Assembly: GCF_037975245.1 (NCBI RefSeq)
Contig: NC_092568.1
Location: 15,328,501-15,392,500 of the forward strand
DNA length: 64,000 bases
Direction of reading: 5' to 3'
Source of the DNA: Apostichopus japonicus
Taxonomy: Eukaryota; Echinodermata; Holothuroidea; Aspidochirotida; Stichopodidae
Of the stretch, positions 1 to 12,524 are shown piece after piece. Both the position numbers and the translations under genes were made by a program. Every line of letters starts with the position of its first letter. Within the stretch, counting starts at the first letter, position 1. The notes below the pieces were generated by a model. It did no database searches and was not told where the DNA came from. It was given only the letters and a program-made list of their open reading frames with translations.

Positions 1-1450
1 GGTATGGAGAGGCATATCTGTATTCAAACTATAGGGCCTACTGGGTGTGGTTTGTTGGCATGCAGTACATTCTGTATTAAAGTACTTTTGTGGTTAGTGC
101 AACATAAAAGGGTCAAAAGATAACATTAATCCTGCAATACAGCAAGTAATGGAACTGGAGGCTGGCCAATTGGCACGGCCTGTCATCATGCCATGGATTG
201 GTACTGCTTTTGGTGGATAACACCTGTGTACTGTATGTATGTTGCATAAATGTAGAAATTAGAAAAACGTTTATGAAAATAATTCAATAAGTAGTCCGTT
301 TAGGCTGGGGTTAAATCAGCCTCAAAAATTCAGTAAAAACCCAGAAATTGCTTCATTAAGAATCAAATTGAATCTTCTAATTCTATAGATGCAGGGTTCC
401 CAGCCTTACCTGGAAAAGTCATGGAATTTAAATAAGATGCTTTCAATCCTGGAAAAGTCATAGAATTTGAGGCAAAATGCTTCAAAACCTGGAAAAATCA
501 TGGAATTTGATTAGCCAAAGAGACAACGTTTCATTTTATATCCAAACACGGAAGAATTGAGTGGCTATGGTGGCTTTTTAGTGTGGTTGTGTTACACGAA
601 CTAAAGCATCTCAGCACTAAAAAGCCAAAAGGGAGTAGCGCCCCTTGCCTCCAGAGCTGTTTCTCCTATTACAGTACATGATAATGTGGCCTAAGCTAAC
701 ATTATTGTGTAAAAGGAGAAGTACTAAGTGTACCCCCAAATAAGAATTCCAAAAACAGCACTAAAATGATTGTCCTGCAAATTGTTTTGTATATTTTTGA
801 CTAAGTTCTTTACGTCGGATGCAAGGATTCAACCACAATTTGCTGACAGGTTTCATTTGAAGGCTAGGGCTCACTCTGAAAACCCCAGACTGAATGGAAC
901 TTCATATGCATAACAAGTTTAGAGAATTAAAAATGTATGAATAAAATGATATGCCCAAAAAAGAAAGCCACTGTGAATTATGCAATATCAACTTAGCAGA
1001 TTCATGACACATATTATTTTGTCAAATCTACAAGGTTAACCTGATCAAGTTGGTAAACCTTAGTTAGGGCAAGTAAATGGTAGAATATCTTAGGAAGATC
1101 TCACACTTGGTTAGCTTTCCATGGATCAAAGAATGCCAATATTGAACGTTACAACATTGATTGTGAAAATGACCATACACATGTGTTGCTTAGTGTCTTC
1201 CTGTTGTTAGTCAATACAAGTCCTCTCCTTTTAGTCGCCTCTTATGCCATGCAGAGAAAAATACATGGCACTTCTATACCTTAGAGGGATCCATCCTCTC
1301 TGAGCTATGAGGATGTTCCATTCTTGGCTGCTATTTATGCCTGGAAAACCACAACTACACAAACTGCACTGCACAGTATGTATTTATATCGTTACAAAAT
1401 TACAAATCACATTTACTTACCCATTAATAAGGAGATATCTCTTTTATCAG
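1..1450. other. AT-rich non-coding stretch
   Basis: No convincing exon is visible on either strand. The only structure is the short tandem repeat listed at 409-512. The short open frames here lack splice context or protein-like composition. This may be intron or 5' flank of the exons that begin at 1451. Confidence 0.5.
409..512. repeat. Tandem repeat, about 40-bp unit, 2.6 copies
   Basis: Three successive blocks begin CCTGGAAAA at 409, 448 and 488, each followed by rTCATrGAATTT. Spacing is 39 and 40 bp, and the third copy is cut short. Confidence 0.8.
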
Positions 1451-2958
1451 GAGACCAACACAGTTGAAGAGGTGGCAGATGAAATTGGATCGCCATCACC
1501 CTGCATCGTTGTTTTTGGTAAGTGAGCATTTTTAAGCAAATCACCGGAATAATGATCAGGTCTGAGTGTGGTTTACCTTTGAAAAAATGTATCTTAATCT
1601 TCCTTTTCATGTTTTCAGAGTCAGATATATGCCAACTGACTACAAATTTGCCGACTGTCTCATGCCAAAGGCTCCAAACAGTTACTATAAAACTACAACT
1701 CTATTGTCCTCGTTAGAGGCCACGGAATAATACAGTGAATATTTGGCCCAAAGATCCGTTTGCAAAATTCGGCGCTTGAGAACCCACTTGTTTTATTGGG
1801 AAAATCATGTGGACATCTTTTTTTTTTGGTAGGTCCTACACTGCTGGCAGGAAGGCATTTCGGGATTGTTGTAGACAAGGTCCCAGTCAACAACCACAAG
1901 ATCAATGATTTTGCCATTTCCCTGGGGATGCTCTTTGCTAGTTTCTATGCATTCAACATATCCTGCAAAGGGTGCAGTGACCATGGAGTTCATTCAACGG
2001 TGAGTATTGCAACTGATTGTCAGGTGGAGAGTGGTAGTACCCGTTTTTCAGCTTTCTTCTATCTTAGCATTCAGCACCAAAGACATCAGACCTTCTTAGA
2101 ATGTGGTTTGTGCACATAATGGACCCCCTTGCCCCATGCTGGTTGAGCTAGTCTGTCAACAATTGCCTTTTTGGCCCCAGATAGTTATTCATTGATGGAT
2201 GTTGACCAAACTTGGACACAATGTTCATTGACCCTTGGACATCTTTGATCTTGTGAAAGTCAAGGTCAAAGGTCATTAAAGGGGCACAATAGGTCATTGT
2301 GTGAAAAATTACAAAATGCATCTCCTACAAAGAGCATTCGGTTTCATTGAGACTTTGTCATAATGTACATTGGGTGGTGCTCCTTTTAGCTTGTCCGTAA
2401 ATTTTTAATGCAACGTCATATAATGCCGTTTGAGTTAAAACAGTAAAATTTGGTGAAAAGAAGTATAGGCCCCCAAACGGTCATATTTTGATGGATGTTG
2501 ACCAAACTTGGCCACTGTTCATTGACCCCTGGGACATCTTTGACCTTGTGAAGGTCAAAGGTCATTAAAGGGGCACAATAGGCTCCAAAATGCATCTTCT
2601 CCTACAAATAGCATTTGATTTTCTTGAAACTTTGTCATAATGTCCCTTAGGTGGTGCTCCTTTCAGCTTGTTCGTCGATTTTGAATGGAACATCATATAA
2701 TGCTGTTAAATTGAAATCCCAAATCAGCTGCTGGAAATAACTTTGGTGCACAGCCTACCCCCCCCCCCTACAACTCTTGCAAAAGTCATCAGTCATTTGA
2801 TTACATTGTAATGCATGCTTTCCTGTTCATCCCACAGGTGCTTTGTTGGACTTAATCCGAACACCTCTGCTAAAAGTAAGCTGAAGTCTGCAGTGCATCC
2901 GAAGGTGGTCACTCTGTTGGGGCAGATGAAAGACTTCGAAAGCGAGTGGGACCTGTAG
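1451..2958 (+). pseudogene. C-terminal exons of a SAM-associated (SAMD3-like) protein
   Basis: Three exons with good splice sites are seen. Exon A is 1451-1517 (cag before, gtaagt after) and contains PSPCIVVFG. Exon B is 1833-1999 and contains RHFGIVVDKVP and LGMLFASFYAFNI. Exon C is 2838-2958 and ends LLGQMKDFESEW-DL-stop (TAG 2956-2958). Phases agree: A ends with one base that B completes to Gly, and B ends in CG that C completes to Arg-Cys-Phe. Inside B the frame changes by one base near 1960, between FNI and the segment reading AKGAVTMEFIQR, so the copy is broken or holds a sequence error. The order (CIVV, hydrophobic VVDK segment, FYAFN, EFIQR) resembles the C-terminal half of the SAM-domain 3-like proteins that are multicopy in fish and invertebrates; that match is from memory. 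An AATAAA lies at 3289. The 5' exons are not seen upstream. Confidence 0.6.
2192..2703. repeat. Tandem duplication of about 296 bp
   Basis: The block starting GATGGATGTTGACCAAACTT at about 2193 recurs at about 2489. Both copies continue with an imperfect GACCTTGTGAAGGTCAAAGG and ATTAAAGGGGCACAATAGG. The duplication sits in the intron between exons B and C of the SAM-associated gene. Confidence 0.8.
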
Positions 2959-5555
2959 GACAGGTTGACGTGTTGGTCCTTAGTACGGTTGTACAGTTTT
3001 TCTGCAAAAGCTACTTAAGTAGGCGGTGGAATAGTAGTACGTATGTGACAAAATTATTAAGGACATGACAGAGGTTCTGTGCCAGTTGCAGAATGACAAA
3101 CTTGATTGAACTGCTGTTTACTCGATGTGTCTCAAAGAGATTTCACTAAGAACATTTAGGTAACTAATCTAAGTCTGTTTCATTGCCTTACTTTTTTGTT
3201 ACTGTACCGGACACTCAATAGGTCTGTCTGGTTAGGTGTTATGTTTTTTTACATGTCTCATATGATCATTGTTGATAACTTGCCACCGAATAAAAATTTG
3301 TAAGCCATCGGCATCACCATTTTCTGTACAAATTGTATGGCAATATGACCCTTTCTTTCTTTGAAGAAAAGTTTATAGTGTTCGTAGGTGGCAATATGAT
3401 TCTTTCTGTATTGGGTGAAATGGATGTCTGTGATTGCCTGTCATTGGGTTTCCTATCTTTTGTGCCATGGGTGCCAAAGTTTGTTCCCTGCAACCATGTC
3501 TCAGTAGTAGATTCCTTTTCCAATAGTTTGATCTAGAACATCTGTCTTCACCTTGAGGCTGGAGTTTAATCCGCAGGGAGGATTGTAAATTTGTCTATCT
3601 GGAGAAATCCCTGTTCAGATCACAACAAAGACTCTAATAGTGGGGGCTGCGACAATTAATATTGGTCAGTTTGTACATGTTGCTTAGCATAAATAATGGG
3701 CATCATTTGCTAAACCAGACTGTTACAAATTTATATAGGCATAAAACCATGTCTAATGCTAACCCTGGCAGGTTGCTTACTAACCATACCATCCTATTTT
3801 AAAGGGCTGTGGTGTTTTTTTCTGAGATAAACATAAAATAGCCTAGAATTGTTTTACACATGTATGTAAAGCAATGAATTGATTCACTCAAACAATGTGC
3901 AGTAGCAAGCGATCATATCAATGGCTTAAAGCACTTTAAATTGTGCCAGAGAGACTTGTGCTTTGCAATGGTGGCATGGTGCCCTATTTCCCCTCTTCAA
4001 CCTCCCAAAAGAAATAATGGTAGTTCCTATTACGTCATTTCTGTGCTGGTTTTGGTGCTGCTCATATTTATGTTATGAAAAATGTTTCCTGGAAGTTAAC
4101 AGCAGGTGTCTAAGGTCTTGTGTGACTGCACCTGCAGCCTTGGGTAGACCCCCCCCCCACCCCCAGTTTCCTCTGAAGAAAATGGAATCTGGGTTATAAA
4201 CTGGTTGCTGTCAGGGAAATCCTAATACGACATTGAGAAAACGACTTTGAAGTAATGCCAATTTTCTTTCAATGGATTTTCTTTGAGTCAGGTGATGTTC
4301 ACATTTTTTAAAGGAGATTTACTGACCTGATAAATTTAAAAGTTTTCAGTTATTTGTTTATGCCAGATACTTAATAAAGAAGTTCAGTAAACTGGGTGGT
4401 ATTTTAAAAACTTTAGCTTTTGATGTTAATTTTTTATTTGTTATGTGACAGTTTAATCTTTGAAAAGGTCTTTAAAAGCTCCATTACACTTCTTAAATGC
4501 AATTTGTTGTTCAAATTGCAATATTTTTCATAGAAAGCCTACAATTTTACTCAGCTTTGTCGCCGATATCTCTTTGGAATTGAGATAGATAGTTCAAACA
4601 GTAGTTTGGCTATATCAACAAATTGTTATGGTCATAACTCTCGTTCTCTTCTACGGAAGAAGTTGGACACTACTAGTGCATGGTAATGGATGATTAAATA
4701 TTCGCAGCAGTGTCTGATGTCCACTGTTCATGTTTTTGATTCCTTGATTTCAGTTTGAGGTATCTATAAAGTCAAGGATGGATGGAAGAAGGTTGTACAA
4801 CAGAGATTAAAGTTCGGAAACCTTGCTAACATGATAAGTCTAGAATGATCTGTCTGATCAAGCGTAAATTATTAAGCGTGTAGCTTTTTTATGGGAAGAA
4901 GAGAAACCTATTGTTTCTGGGGTAATTTTTTGACCAAAAATGTTTTTTTTTTCTTTTAAACAACCAAATTTTAGCTTCTACCATGCTAACTTTTCCAGGT
5001 CTGGACAGGTGAGGACATACTTGGTATGTAATTTTCCTGTGATGAGCACTTCACCCCTGTTGTTTTGGGGTTAGGTTAAACGTTATCTAGTTAACAGTCA
5101 TGAAAACTTGTAAACGGAAGTCCAGAATGCTTGGTACAATCAAGTTAAAATTGATTGTATAGCTTGCTTATGGAAGAATATGCACATTAATGTTGTTGGT
5201 GTGGACTGACATTTTCAGTTAAAAGGGAAAATAGTGACATACTTCTTCATGAGTAGAACATGAATGTCAAAGGTCATCTGAGGTCAACAAAGATAAATGT
5301 AGTCAAGGAATCACTAAGCCTTTAGCTCCCTGGTTTAACTAATTGTTGTTAACAGATCTATGAGCTCCCATTTAATCATCCCTGTAACATGTAAGCCATG
5401 AAACTATGGACAGCTCATGTGACTGGAGTAAGAAGCAAAAAGTACAAAATGATCATTTTTTTCATTTTTTCACATTTGCGTCGTTTTGAGTGTTAGAGGA
5501 ATAAAACTTGAACTGTCATGTATATTTTTGTTTTTGTTCTCTCTTTGTAAGGTTA
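2959..5555. other. Non-coding stretch with a polyadenylation signal
   Basis: AATAAA at 3289-3294 is a plausible end signal for the exons that finish at 2958. A short local duplication (GGCAATATGAyyCTTTCT) occurs at 3341 and 3390. A C-rich run lies at 4150-4160. I see no coding exon. Confidence 0.45.
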
Positions 5556-5559
5556 CGGA

Positions 5560-6710
5560 AGTTTACAGTAACCATATTCAAAATATTTGCACCTGACGGT
5601 TAAAAGCTAAAATGGTTTTTAAATTTACTGTGAGAATCTGTGAAATAAATACACCTGGCACGATGGAAACAATCTTTAAAATATTGACACGTGGTAATAC
5701 CTGTAGAAAGGTTGAAGTGTCTTTTAAATTTACAGTGTAAAATCTTTAATATATTTAAAATCTTTAAGCTACAGCTGTAGCAGTAAAAAAAGCTGAAATG
5801 GTTTGTAACTTTACAGAAACAGTCATGAAAATAATGACACCTGTCAATAAAATACTGAATTGTCTTGTAAATTTACAGTGACAAGTCTTCAGTATATGTC
5901 AAATTATGGCACCTGACAGTAAAAATCTGTAATGGTATGTAAATTTACTGTGAAAATCTTTAAAATGAAAACACCTTGCAGTAACAAAGCTGAATTGTCA
6001 TGTAAATTTACAGTGACAAATCTTCAATATACTTTTAAAAAACTTGCACCTGACAGTAAAAAAGCTGAAATGGTTTGTAAATTTACTGTGCAAATCTTTA
6101 AAAGGAAAATAACTGACAGTAAAAAAGCTGAAATGGTTTATAAATTTACAGAAACATTCTTGAAAATAATAACATCTGGTAATAAAAAGGATGAAGCGTC
6201 TTGTAAATTTACAGTGAAAAATCTTTAAAATAATAACACCTGACCGTAAACAAACAAAAGTGGTTTGTAAATTGACATTCACAATCTTTAATTTATACAT
6301 GAGATCCTGTAGAATAACACCAACGAAATGTTTTGAAATACAGAGTAAAGTTATTTTACATTTCAAATCCGCAATTCTATGTAAATTATTAGTCAAAAAA
6401 CAGTAGGTACCTGTTGAATATCACTACCTGACAGTAAATAAACGTAAAAAGTGTGTAAATTAACGTTAACAATTTACAGAATTACTGTAATTTTACAACT
6501 CCAAACAGTTTGTGCAAAAAACAGAAAGGGCTGTAAAATTATTTTACAGTAACTTTCTGTAATTTGAAAAACAAAATGGATTGTAAAATAAACAGTTTTT
6601 AAATGTAAAATTATTAAAACAGATGTTCTGTTAAATTACAGGATTTGTTTGGAAACTGCGTTACCAAACAAAAAAAGTAATTTATCAGAATTTTTTTTAA
6701 CAGTGTACCT
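5560..6710. repeat. Iterated-motif block built on GTAAATTTACAGT
   Basis: The palindromic core GTAAATTTAC, or the half-motif TTTACAGT, recurs roughly every 60-85 bp, with linkers such as ACCTGACAGTAAAAAAGCTG. An open frame at 5932-6228 exists only because the repeat period is often a multiple of three; it reads as repeats of CKFTV and SKKAE and is not a gene. The right edge near 6704 (AACAGTGTACC) reads on the other strand as TACACTGTTAAAAAAAATTC, which looks like a transposon terminus. No matching left terminus was found, so the element may be truncated. Confidence 0.65.
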
Positions 6711-9700
6711 ACAAACCTTTTCTGCTACACCCCTTTTTTATCATCATTGAACAACCATTCCAATTGTTATTCTGCTTGCATACAGTGCTTTCTCAATTGA
6801 CTTGAATTGTGATCAATCATAACATTGAGTTGCTTTTTATAGTTATTGGGATCATTTGCTTGATCCTATGAAGTTTTACAGTACCTAAAGGAGTAAACAT
6901 CTAAGAATGTCTGCAAAGGTAAAATACTAACTGTATCCAAGGACAGTATTTAACTTATCCCAATATGAGGTTCAACTGCATTATACCATACTGCAGCTTT
7001 AAACAACTACATACACATAAACCTGCAAAACCAAGAAATATGCCTCCTCCCAACCCATTGCCTTCTCAGGTATGCACAGTATGCCTTCATTATTAGCAAT
7101 CATGGCTGGTGAAAGACATATAAATTGATAAACTAAATTATTATTTTCATTTGGAATGTCCAGCCAAATCAGTCTCCATGTGATTACTGTCATGTCTTTC
7201 TGCTACTACTGCTCCATGAAACTTTCTCTATGAGGCTTCTTATGCCCTTCAGCATGTCTCTTGACATAAATAAAATGAAAAGATAAAAAGTTTCAACACA
7301 ATATGCATGAAAATATGAGTGTAATGTCAGGTATTTTGTGTGAAGTATTTGCCAGTTTTGCACACTTTTGGCAAAAGTTTTGCTCACTGCCATAGGTAAA
7401 ATTATTGAATTTCTTCTCATACAATGTCTGAAAATTTTGCCAACAGATGATTGAACGAACACCGGCCCAGTGACTAAACGGAGAGGATGAACATTTCTAG
7501 TTGCCAGAGAAATGCTTGTGGTTGCAATTGTGACCTTGCAGAGGAAATTGCATCCAACTTTCACAAAAATCCATCACAAAAAGAGTTTCCAGAGCACTTA
7601 AACAACTATAGATAAATGTAATACAGCTAATCCATTAAAACCACACTCAAGTTGTGAAATTTTAACCCTAAATATGTATAGCTATTTTAATACTACTGAT
7701 AAGTTACCACTGTAAATGGTCATATACAGTGTACCAAAAGATTGAGTGATTTGCAAACCCTGAAACTGGCATGTTGTATGATATGCTGCAGGTTTCCTGT
7801 AAACAAGGCTCTACTTGATTCATAAATAAGTACTCGACCACATCATGTGTCAAGGTGAAAGAAAAAGACATAATTTTATAGAATTCCTAAATACAAACGC
7901 TGCTAGCACAGACATGGTGAACACACTTACTACCTTGATCTATTACATGTTAATATGAGTAGGAAGCTAATTGTATTATGCCAATTTTGAGCTGTCTACA
8001 TAACTTAGTTCAATCTTTTGTCAAGCAATCCCACTTGCCTCAAACACGAGACTGCAGGGTTTAAAGTTGGTAAAGGATGGCTAAGCCAAAGGCTGTCATA
8101 CAGTTGCAGTGCTATGAGGGGTTTTCACACTGCCCATTCAGCAGTTACTTCAAAAATGTACTGTAGAAAGATGAATAACAGATGGATAACAGCTAGATAG
8201 ATTGACAGAGTGAAGATGCTGAGTCACAATATATCAAGTGGCATAGCTGGTTCGAGCTAAAAGTTACATTCCAATATGGGGGAGTCTTTCAAATATCCAG
8301 TTGCTCAGACTTACACCAGTATTTTACATACACTGTGCTTGCTCTCCATTAACCAGGTGCCACTCCATTAAATAACAACATTTCGCTCCAGAGTCTTTGT
8401 CCATAGGAGGCATCCATCATGGACATACTGTTATTTATCATGATGGCAACTTTCATAGACCAGTCATGGAACCATGCAAAATATTTTGTGTGTCTTTGAG
8501 TGCAGCTTTACTTTCCAATGTTTTTGGTTGTGCTTCTACTGCTACTACTACTATCCTACTATCCTATTTTATCAGCATGTTAACGATCATTGACATCTAC
8601 TGCAGGGTGTGTTGTCAGGAAACCATCTTTGGAAAGATTAAGGCCAGACTAGATAGTCATGCTTTTGAATGACATATGAAGTTCTCTTGGATCTCATGCT
8701 GATCACCTGTCACAATTTTATTAAAATAGCTCAATACCCTGTCCAAACAAGGATTTCAATCACTGCAGTTTACAAAGTCATTACAAACTGAGGGCTGCCA
8801 ATTTCATCCGCAAAAGTCCATGAAATACGTACAGTATAGCCTAGTGCTTAAGAACATGTGGAGTGAGTACTTGGTAATAATATTATATTTTTCAAAATTG
8901 CAGACAATACGCTGCACATTGTTATACAGTGCACATATAGGACAAACAATGGGGCATTAGACATATTGTGAATCGCCTTTGGGTAAGCACGACACACCTC
9001 CCCCTTGGATCCACCAGTACAAAGCTAAGTATTGATCCTAGGCCCTAGGGTACTAATAATTATTAAAATACCAGAGTGAATTGCCGTGCATGACACTGGC
9101 AGTACAGTTTGCAGGCCTAAGTAACGCTAACACAGTTACATTCCTAAAATACAGTTACGCCTAGTGGTAGTAGTATAGTAAAAGCTTCATAATTGACCCA
9201 GCCCCGTAATTGACGCATCTTCAATTATTACTAGCAACGATACAGCAGGCCACCTAAACTTTTTGCAGTCAATTACATATTTCATGAGTTTGAATCCATG
9301 TTAGCTATTTGCTGACCAAATTGTGGTATTTTTTAAGCTTTTAACAATAACACCTTCCCCCCAGTTTTGCACATTTTTTTAGCATTTGGAAATCTTACAC
9401 CCTAAAAGTAACCAACAATACCTATGATAAAACCTCTCTCTGGGACCTGACCTGTCTGAGCTTAGAGGCTCAGAGTATAACAATCAGCATCTAAAGTCAA
9501 TGGATGTATAATAAGGCCTACAGTACAGTTAGCTTATCGAAGGATGTGTCAATTTAGGGGTATGAAAGAACTTGACACGGCAGACATTTTGTGGTCAAAT
9601 TCTGCTCAATTGTACGGTGCATAAGCACAGAATCTTAAATATTTTGAGATCATAACATTTCTGAGGAACTACACATATGAAAAACACACACAGTTGAGTG

Positions 9701-9825
9701 ATTTGGTTTTTTCCTTGATAGACATCGTTGATCAAATCCTTAAGTGCGTCAATTATGAACCCACCATGCTACTACTAGTAGAACTACAGTAGTTAATACT
9801 ATGCCGACTACTAATTATAGGTAGG
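6711..9825. other. Non-coding stretch
   Basis: No exon chain, transposon motif or repeat array is recognisable. The longest open frame (7190-7564, minus) lacks splice context and resembles no family I know. Confidence 0.4.
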
Positions 9826-10019
9826 CTATATCGAAATTCGGACTTCTCCATCACTTTTGAAGCGCCCGAATCGACCGCTCGCCATTTCTCTATTTCGATG
9901 CTCCTTCAACTTGACTATACACGCTTGAAGTCGGGCTGGAAGTCGCCATTCTTCTCGTATACGCTTTGCACTTTGTTTACATCTATGGGCGCAGACATCT
10001 TGATTAGGGGTGCTTGGCA

Positions 10020-10200
10020 GCGATTGGCTGAAACCCAAACCTTCTTTAAGATCTATTTTGATTGGTGCTAACATCCTGTGACACCGTCACCCTCCTACAG
10101 TAACACGCATTGGCTATGGTCAAAGGGTACTGAGGGTGATCTTTGAGCTGTGCTCCCTGAGAGTAAGTGACAAGATGGCCGCGATGTGAACGATGTAGTA
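10020..10200. promoter_or_regulatory. Promoter-like block with three ATTGG boxes and a YY1-like site
   Basis: ATTGG (inverted CCAAT, the NF-Y core) occurs at 10023, 10061 and 10109, spaced 38 and 48 bp. AAGATGGCCGC at 10172 is close to the YY1 consensus AAnATGGCnGC, usually found at or just after start sites. The surrounding 9840-10250 stretch is more GC-rich than its neighbours. It could drive a minus-strand first exon (an open frame runs 10074-9826) or belong to a decayed element. This is inference only. Confidence 0.35.
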
Positions 10201-10609
10201 CCGTCGTTGACAAAAGATCTGTGACTGGCCGTCCCAGATAATTTTGATCTCGGAAACAGTGCTCTAATGGATAACAATTACATAAGGAAACTTTTGTTGG
10301 TATTTGTATTTATGTTCACGGAGTAAACAGTTTACACGACCAAATTTTATCTGTGCGTGGTGAAGGGCCCTTGACGTAGGTGTAAATTTACGGTAAGTCT
10401 CACCATTCTGTTTTCGATAAAACCTTCTCTTACTTTCATATATGGAAAGGTAAGTCATTCCCCGTCCTATTTAATATTTATTTAGCGAAAAACAGTTCAG
10501 AAACTTCGAGAATTTTACACTCGCACTCTGTTCTCTGTGTACAGCATTTCGCGGGTAAAATTTAAATATTTAAAAATCGTGACGTAACAAATCTTTGAAA
10601 ATATTGAGG

Positions 10610-11040
10610 GTCGCGAGGTCAGCTTTCCGACTGACTTAGGTGCCGTGCAATGCAGACAGAAGAAGTTATACGATGCCCAACAATGCGGTCAGCCTTTTTT
10701 ATTATGCCGCTGGGGATAAAAGTGGGTTGCATGTTCCAGCAAGAAAGACTGGAAGAGGTCCTAAACTACAAAGTTTCTGGCAATGGCCATGTTCGATGAC
10801 CAAAACACTTTCCGGTGCAGTTTATCATATCAAGAGACTGGATACGGGAAAGCAACATCTGGTGCACTACAATAAACTAAAACCATGCTATTCTCACCCA
10901 CCGACGTCAGCTTCTCTGATTTCATTCTCCATGAGCTACATGAACTTGATGTTGACCGATATCATGGTCAAGAACACATCCCTGTTACTAACGATTTAAA
11001 TTCGGATGTTATGCAATCCACTAGAAAGCGGCCTAGATGA
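10610..11040 (+). pseudogene. Ty3/gypsy integrase C-terminal remnant
   Basis: The open frame 10640-10999 includes HVPARKTGRGPKLQSFWQ followed by TKTLSGAVYHIKR and VHYNKLKPCY. This matches the end of Ty3/gypsy Pol: the chromodomain-like GPY/F region (KLxxxWxGPxxV, then a short beta segment) and the terminal HxxxLKP motif. The usual GP after W-Q is changed to WP. The frame is lost near 10990, and the basic tail STRKRPR-stop is in another frame (TGA 11038-11040). No protease, reverse transcriptase or catalytic core lies upstream, so this is a scrap. No clear LTR was located. Confidence 0.7.
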
Positions 11041-11860
11041 ATGCCAATTTGAAACAGAGACTATCATATGTATTAAATAAGGGTTTTGTTATATCGGAAG
11101 AATTAATTGCATGTTTCAATTGTTTTGGTTTGAAAAGGTGCCTATACTGTTATTTAATAGAAAAAATAAGAGTAATGTTTCTTATTGTATAGTTTTCGAA
11201 TTTTAGTTGCATGTAAAAATTACATTTTATGTATTTGTATAGACTCGGGACGAGTCTTTGTTTCAGCAACAATTTTTGACGATATATTTGCGATTAACAT
11301 TAACAGTTTTTGACCCCTGAAGTAAATGTCGATACAGGCAGAAATGTGCTATACTCATACTGCTTACCCCGTCAAACTTGTCAACCGGAATGTCATAATT
11401 CATTTTCCCCACAGAAACAGTTCCTTTCAAACAAATCACCAGCAAATGCAGAGTTTTCAAGTGTATGAATACGTTGTTAATAGTTTATATTTCAAACGTA
11501 ACTGATGGCGTGTCGAGTTTACCAGTCTAAGTTTCTAGGTTCTGTTTGTTAGCCTGCAGCAAACATGTTTCACGGTTACATATCGTTACAGTTAACTGTA
11601 GGTTTTCACATTTTACTAAGATAATGTGTAGCATTATGTTCCCCATGTACTGGAACATTGAGACACACCTTACAATGATCACACGGTCACAGTCACAGTG
11701 GTTCTTTCTTGCCCCGACTCTATCCTGGTTGACTTTTCTTTAAAAAAAAAACTTAAATGATTTAAAAGGATGGGAAAAAATTAACTACACATTGATATCG
11801 AGAGGAGCAAGTGAAAATACCTTCTTTGTCATCATTAACGGTATCATAAGGAAGTTAACT

Positions 11861-11954
11861 CGAACTTATGAGTATTCAAGTTAAGGCCTTAGACTCACCT
11901 TCATGTGAAGGTTAGTCTGAGGCCTTAACTTGAATTTGAATACTCATAAGTTCG
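11861..11954. repeat. 94-nt near-perfect hairpin
   Basis: The left arm begins CGAACTTATGAGTATTC and runs into AAGTTAAGGCCTTAGACTC. The right arm reads back as its complement and ends GAATACTCATAAGTTCG. The arms are about 44 nt with only a few mismatches or bulges, and the loop is about 2-4 nt. It could be a foldback micro-transposon or a miRNA-type precursor. Confidence 0.75.
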
Positions 11955-12233
11955 TGACCGTGTGAATTCTTTAAATGAGCATCGTACTATTAAGGGGTAT
12001 ATAAGAAAACAACTTTTCTAATCGAATGATTCATATACCTGTATAGATATTCATATGTACGACAAGGTAAGCTACATCTAGCCCCGACTATCCTGAATGT
12101 TTAGGACTGCATATTTAAGGAGATATACGTTGGTATCGTTCAAATATTATGTAGGTCTATTTTTATTACAACATAGTCAAATATATGATTCACTGTTGGT
12201 TTGTATTTTGAAGACACAATAGCATATGTCATA

Positions 12234-12440
12234 TACACTCTAAAAACTGTTGGGCAAAACTGGTTGAGCAAACAAAGCATTGCTCAATATGAGTAAATAT
12301 TAACCAACAACTGAGTAAAAGAAATTACACAACTGATATGGGTAAACTTTGTTGTGCAAAAATTAAGATGTAGTTTATTGTTACTTTCTGTTGGGCAAAC
12401 AAGCTTGATTTGCCCAATGTTGTGCAAAAACCAGCATTTT
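12234..12440. repeat. Left subterminal arm of TTGGGCAAA motifs
   Basis: TTGGGCAAA, TTGAGCAAA, TTGTGCAAA and the complement TTTGCCCAA recur about eight times in 200 bp just inside the left terminus of the transposon. Confidence 0.7.
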
Positions 12441-12524
12441 TGCGCCATTACTATACTGGTACTCTGCGCGATGTGCATGCATCATGAGTAGATCGTATAT
12501 AGTGAACGTGTTATAACTTACACA

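Noticed and set aside
5932-6396. Open frames of about 98 and 132 residues on both strands
   Set aside because: They consist of the GTAAATTTACAGT array, whose period is often a multiple of three. The repetitive composition on both strands argues against a protein.
7190-7564. 124-residue minus-strand open frame
   Set aside because: No motif, no splice-site support and no similarity that I recognise. Length alone is not evidence in AT-rich DNA of this size.
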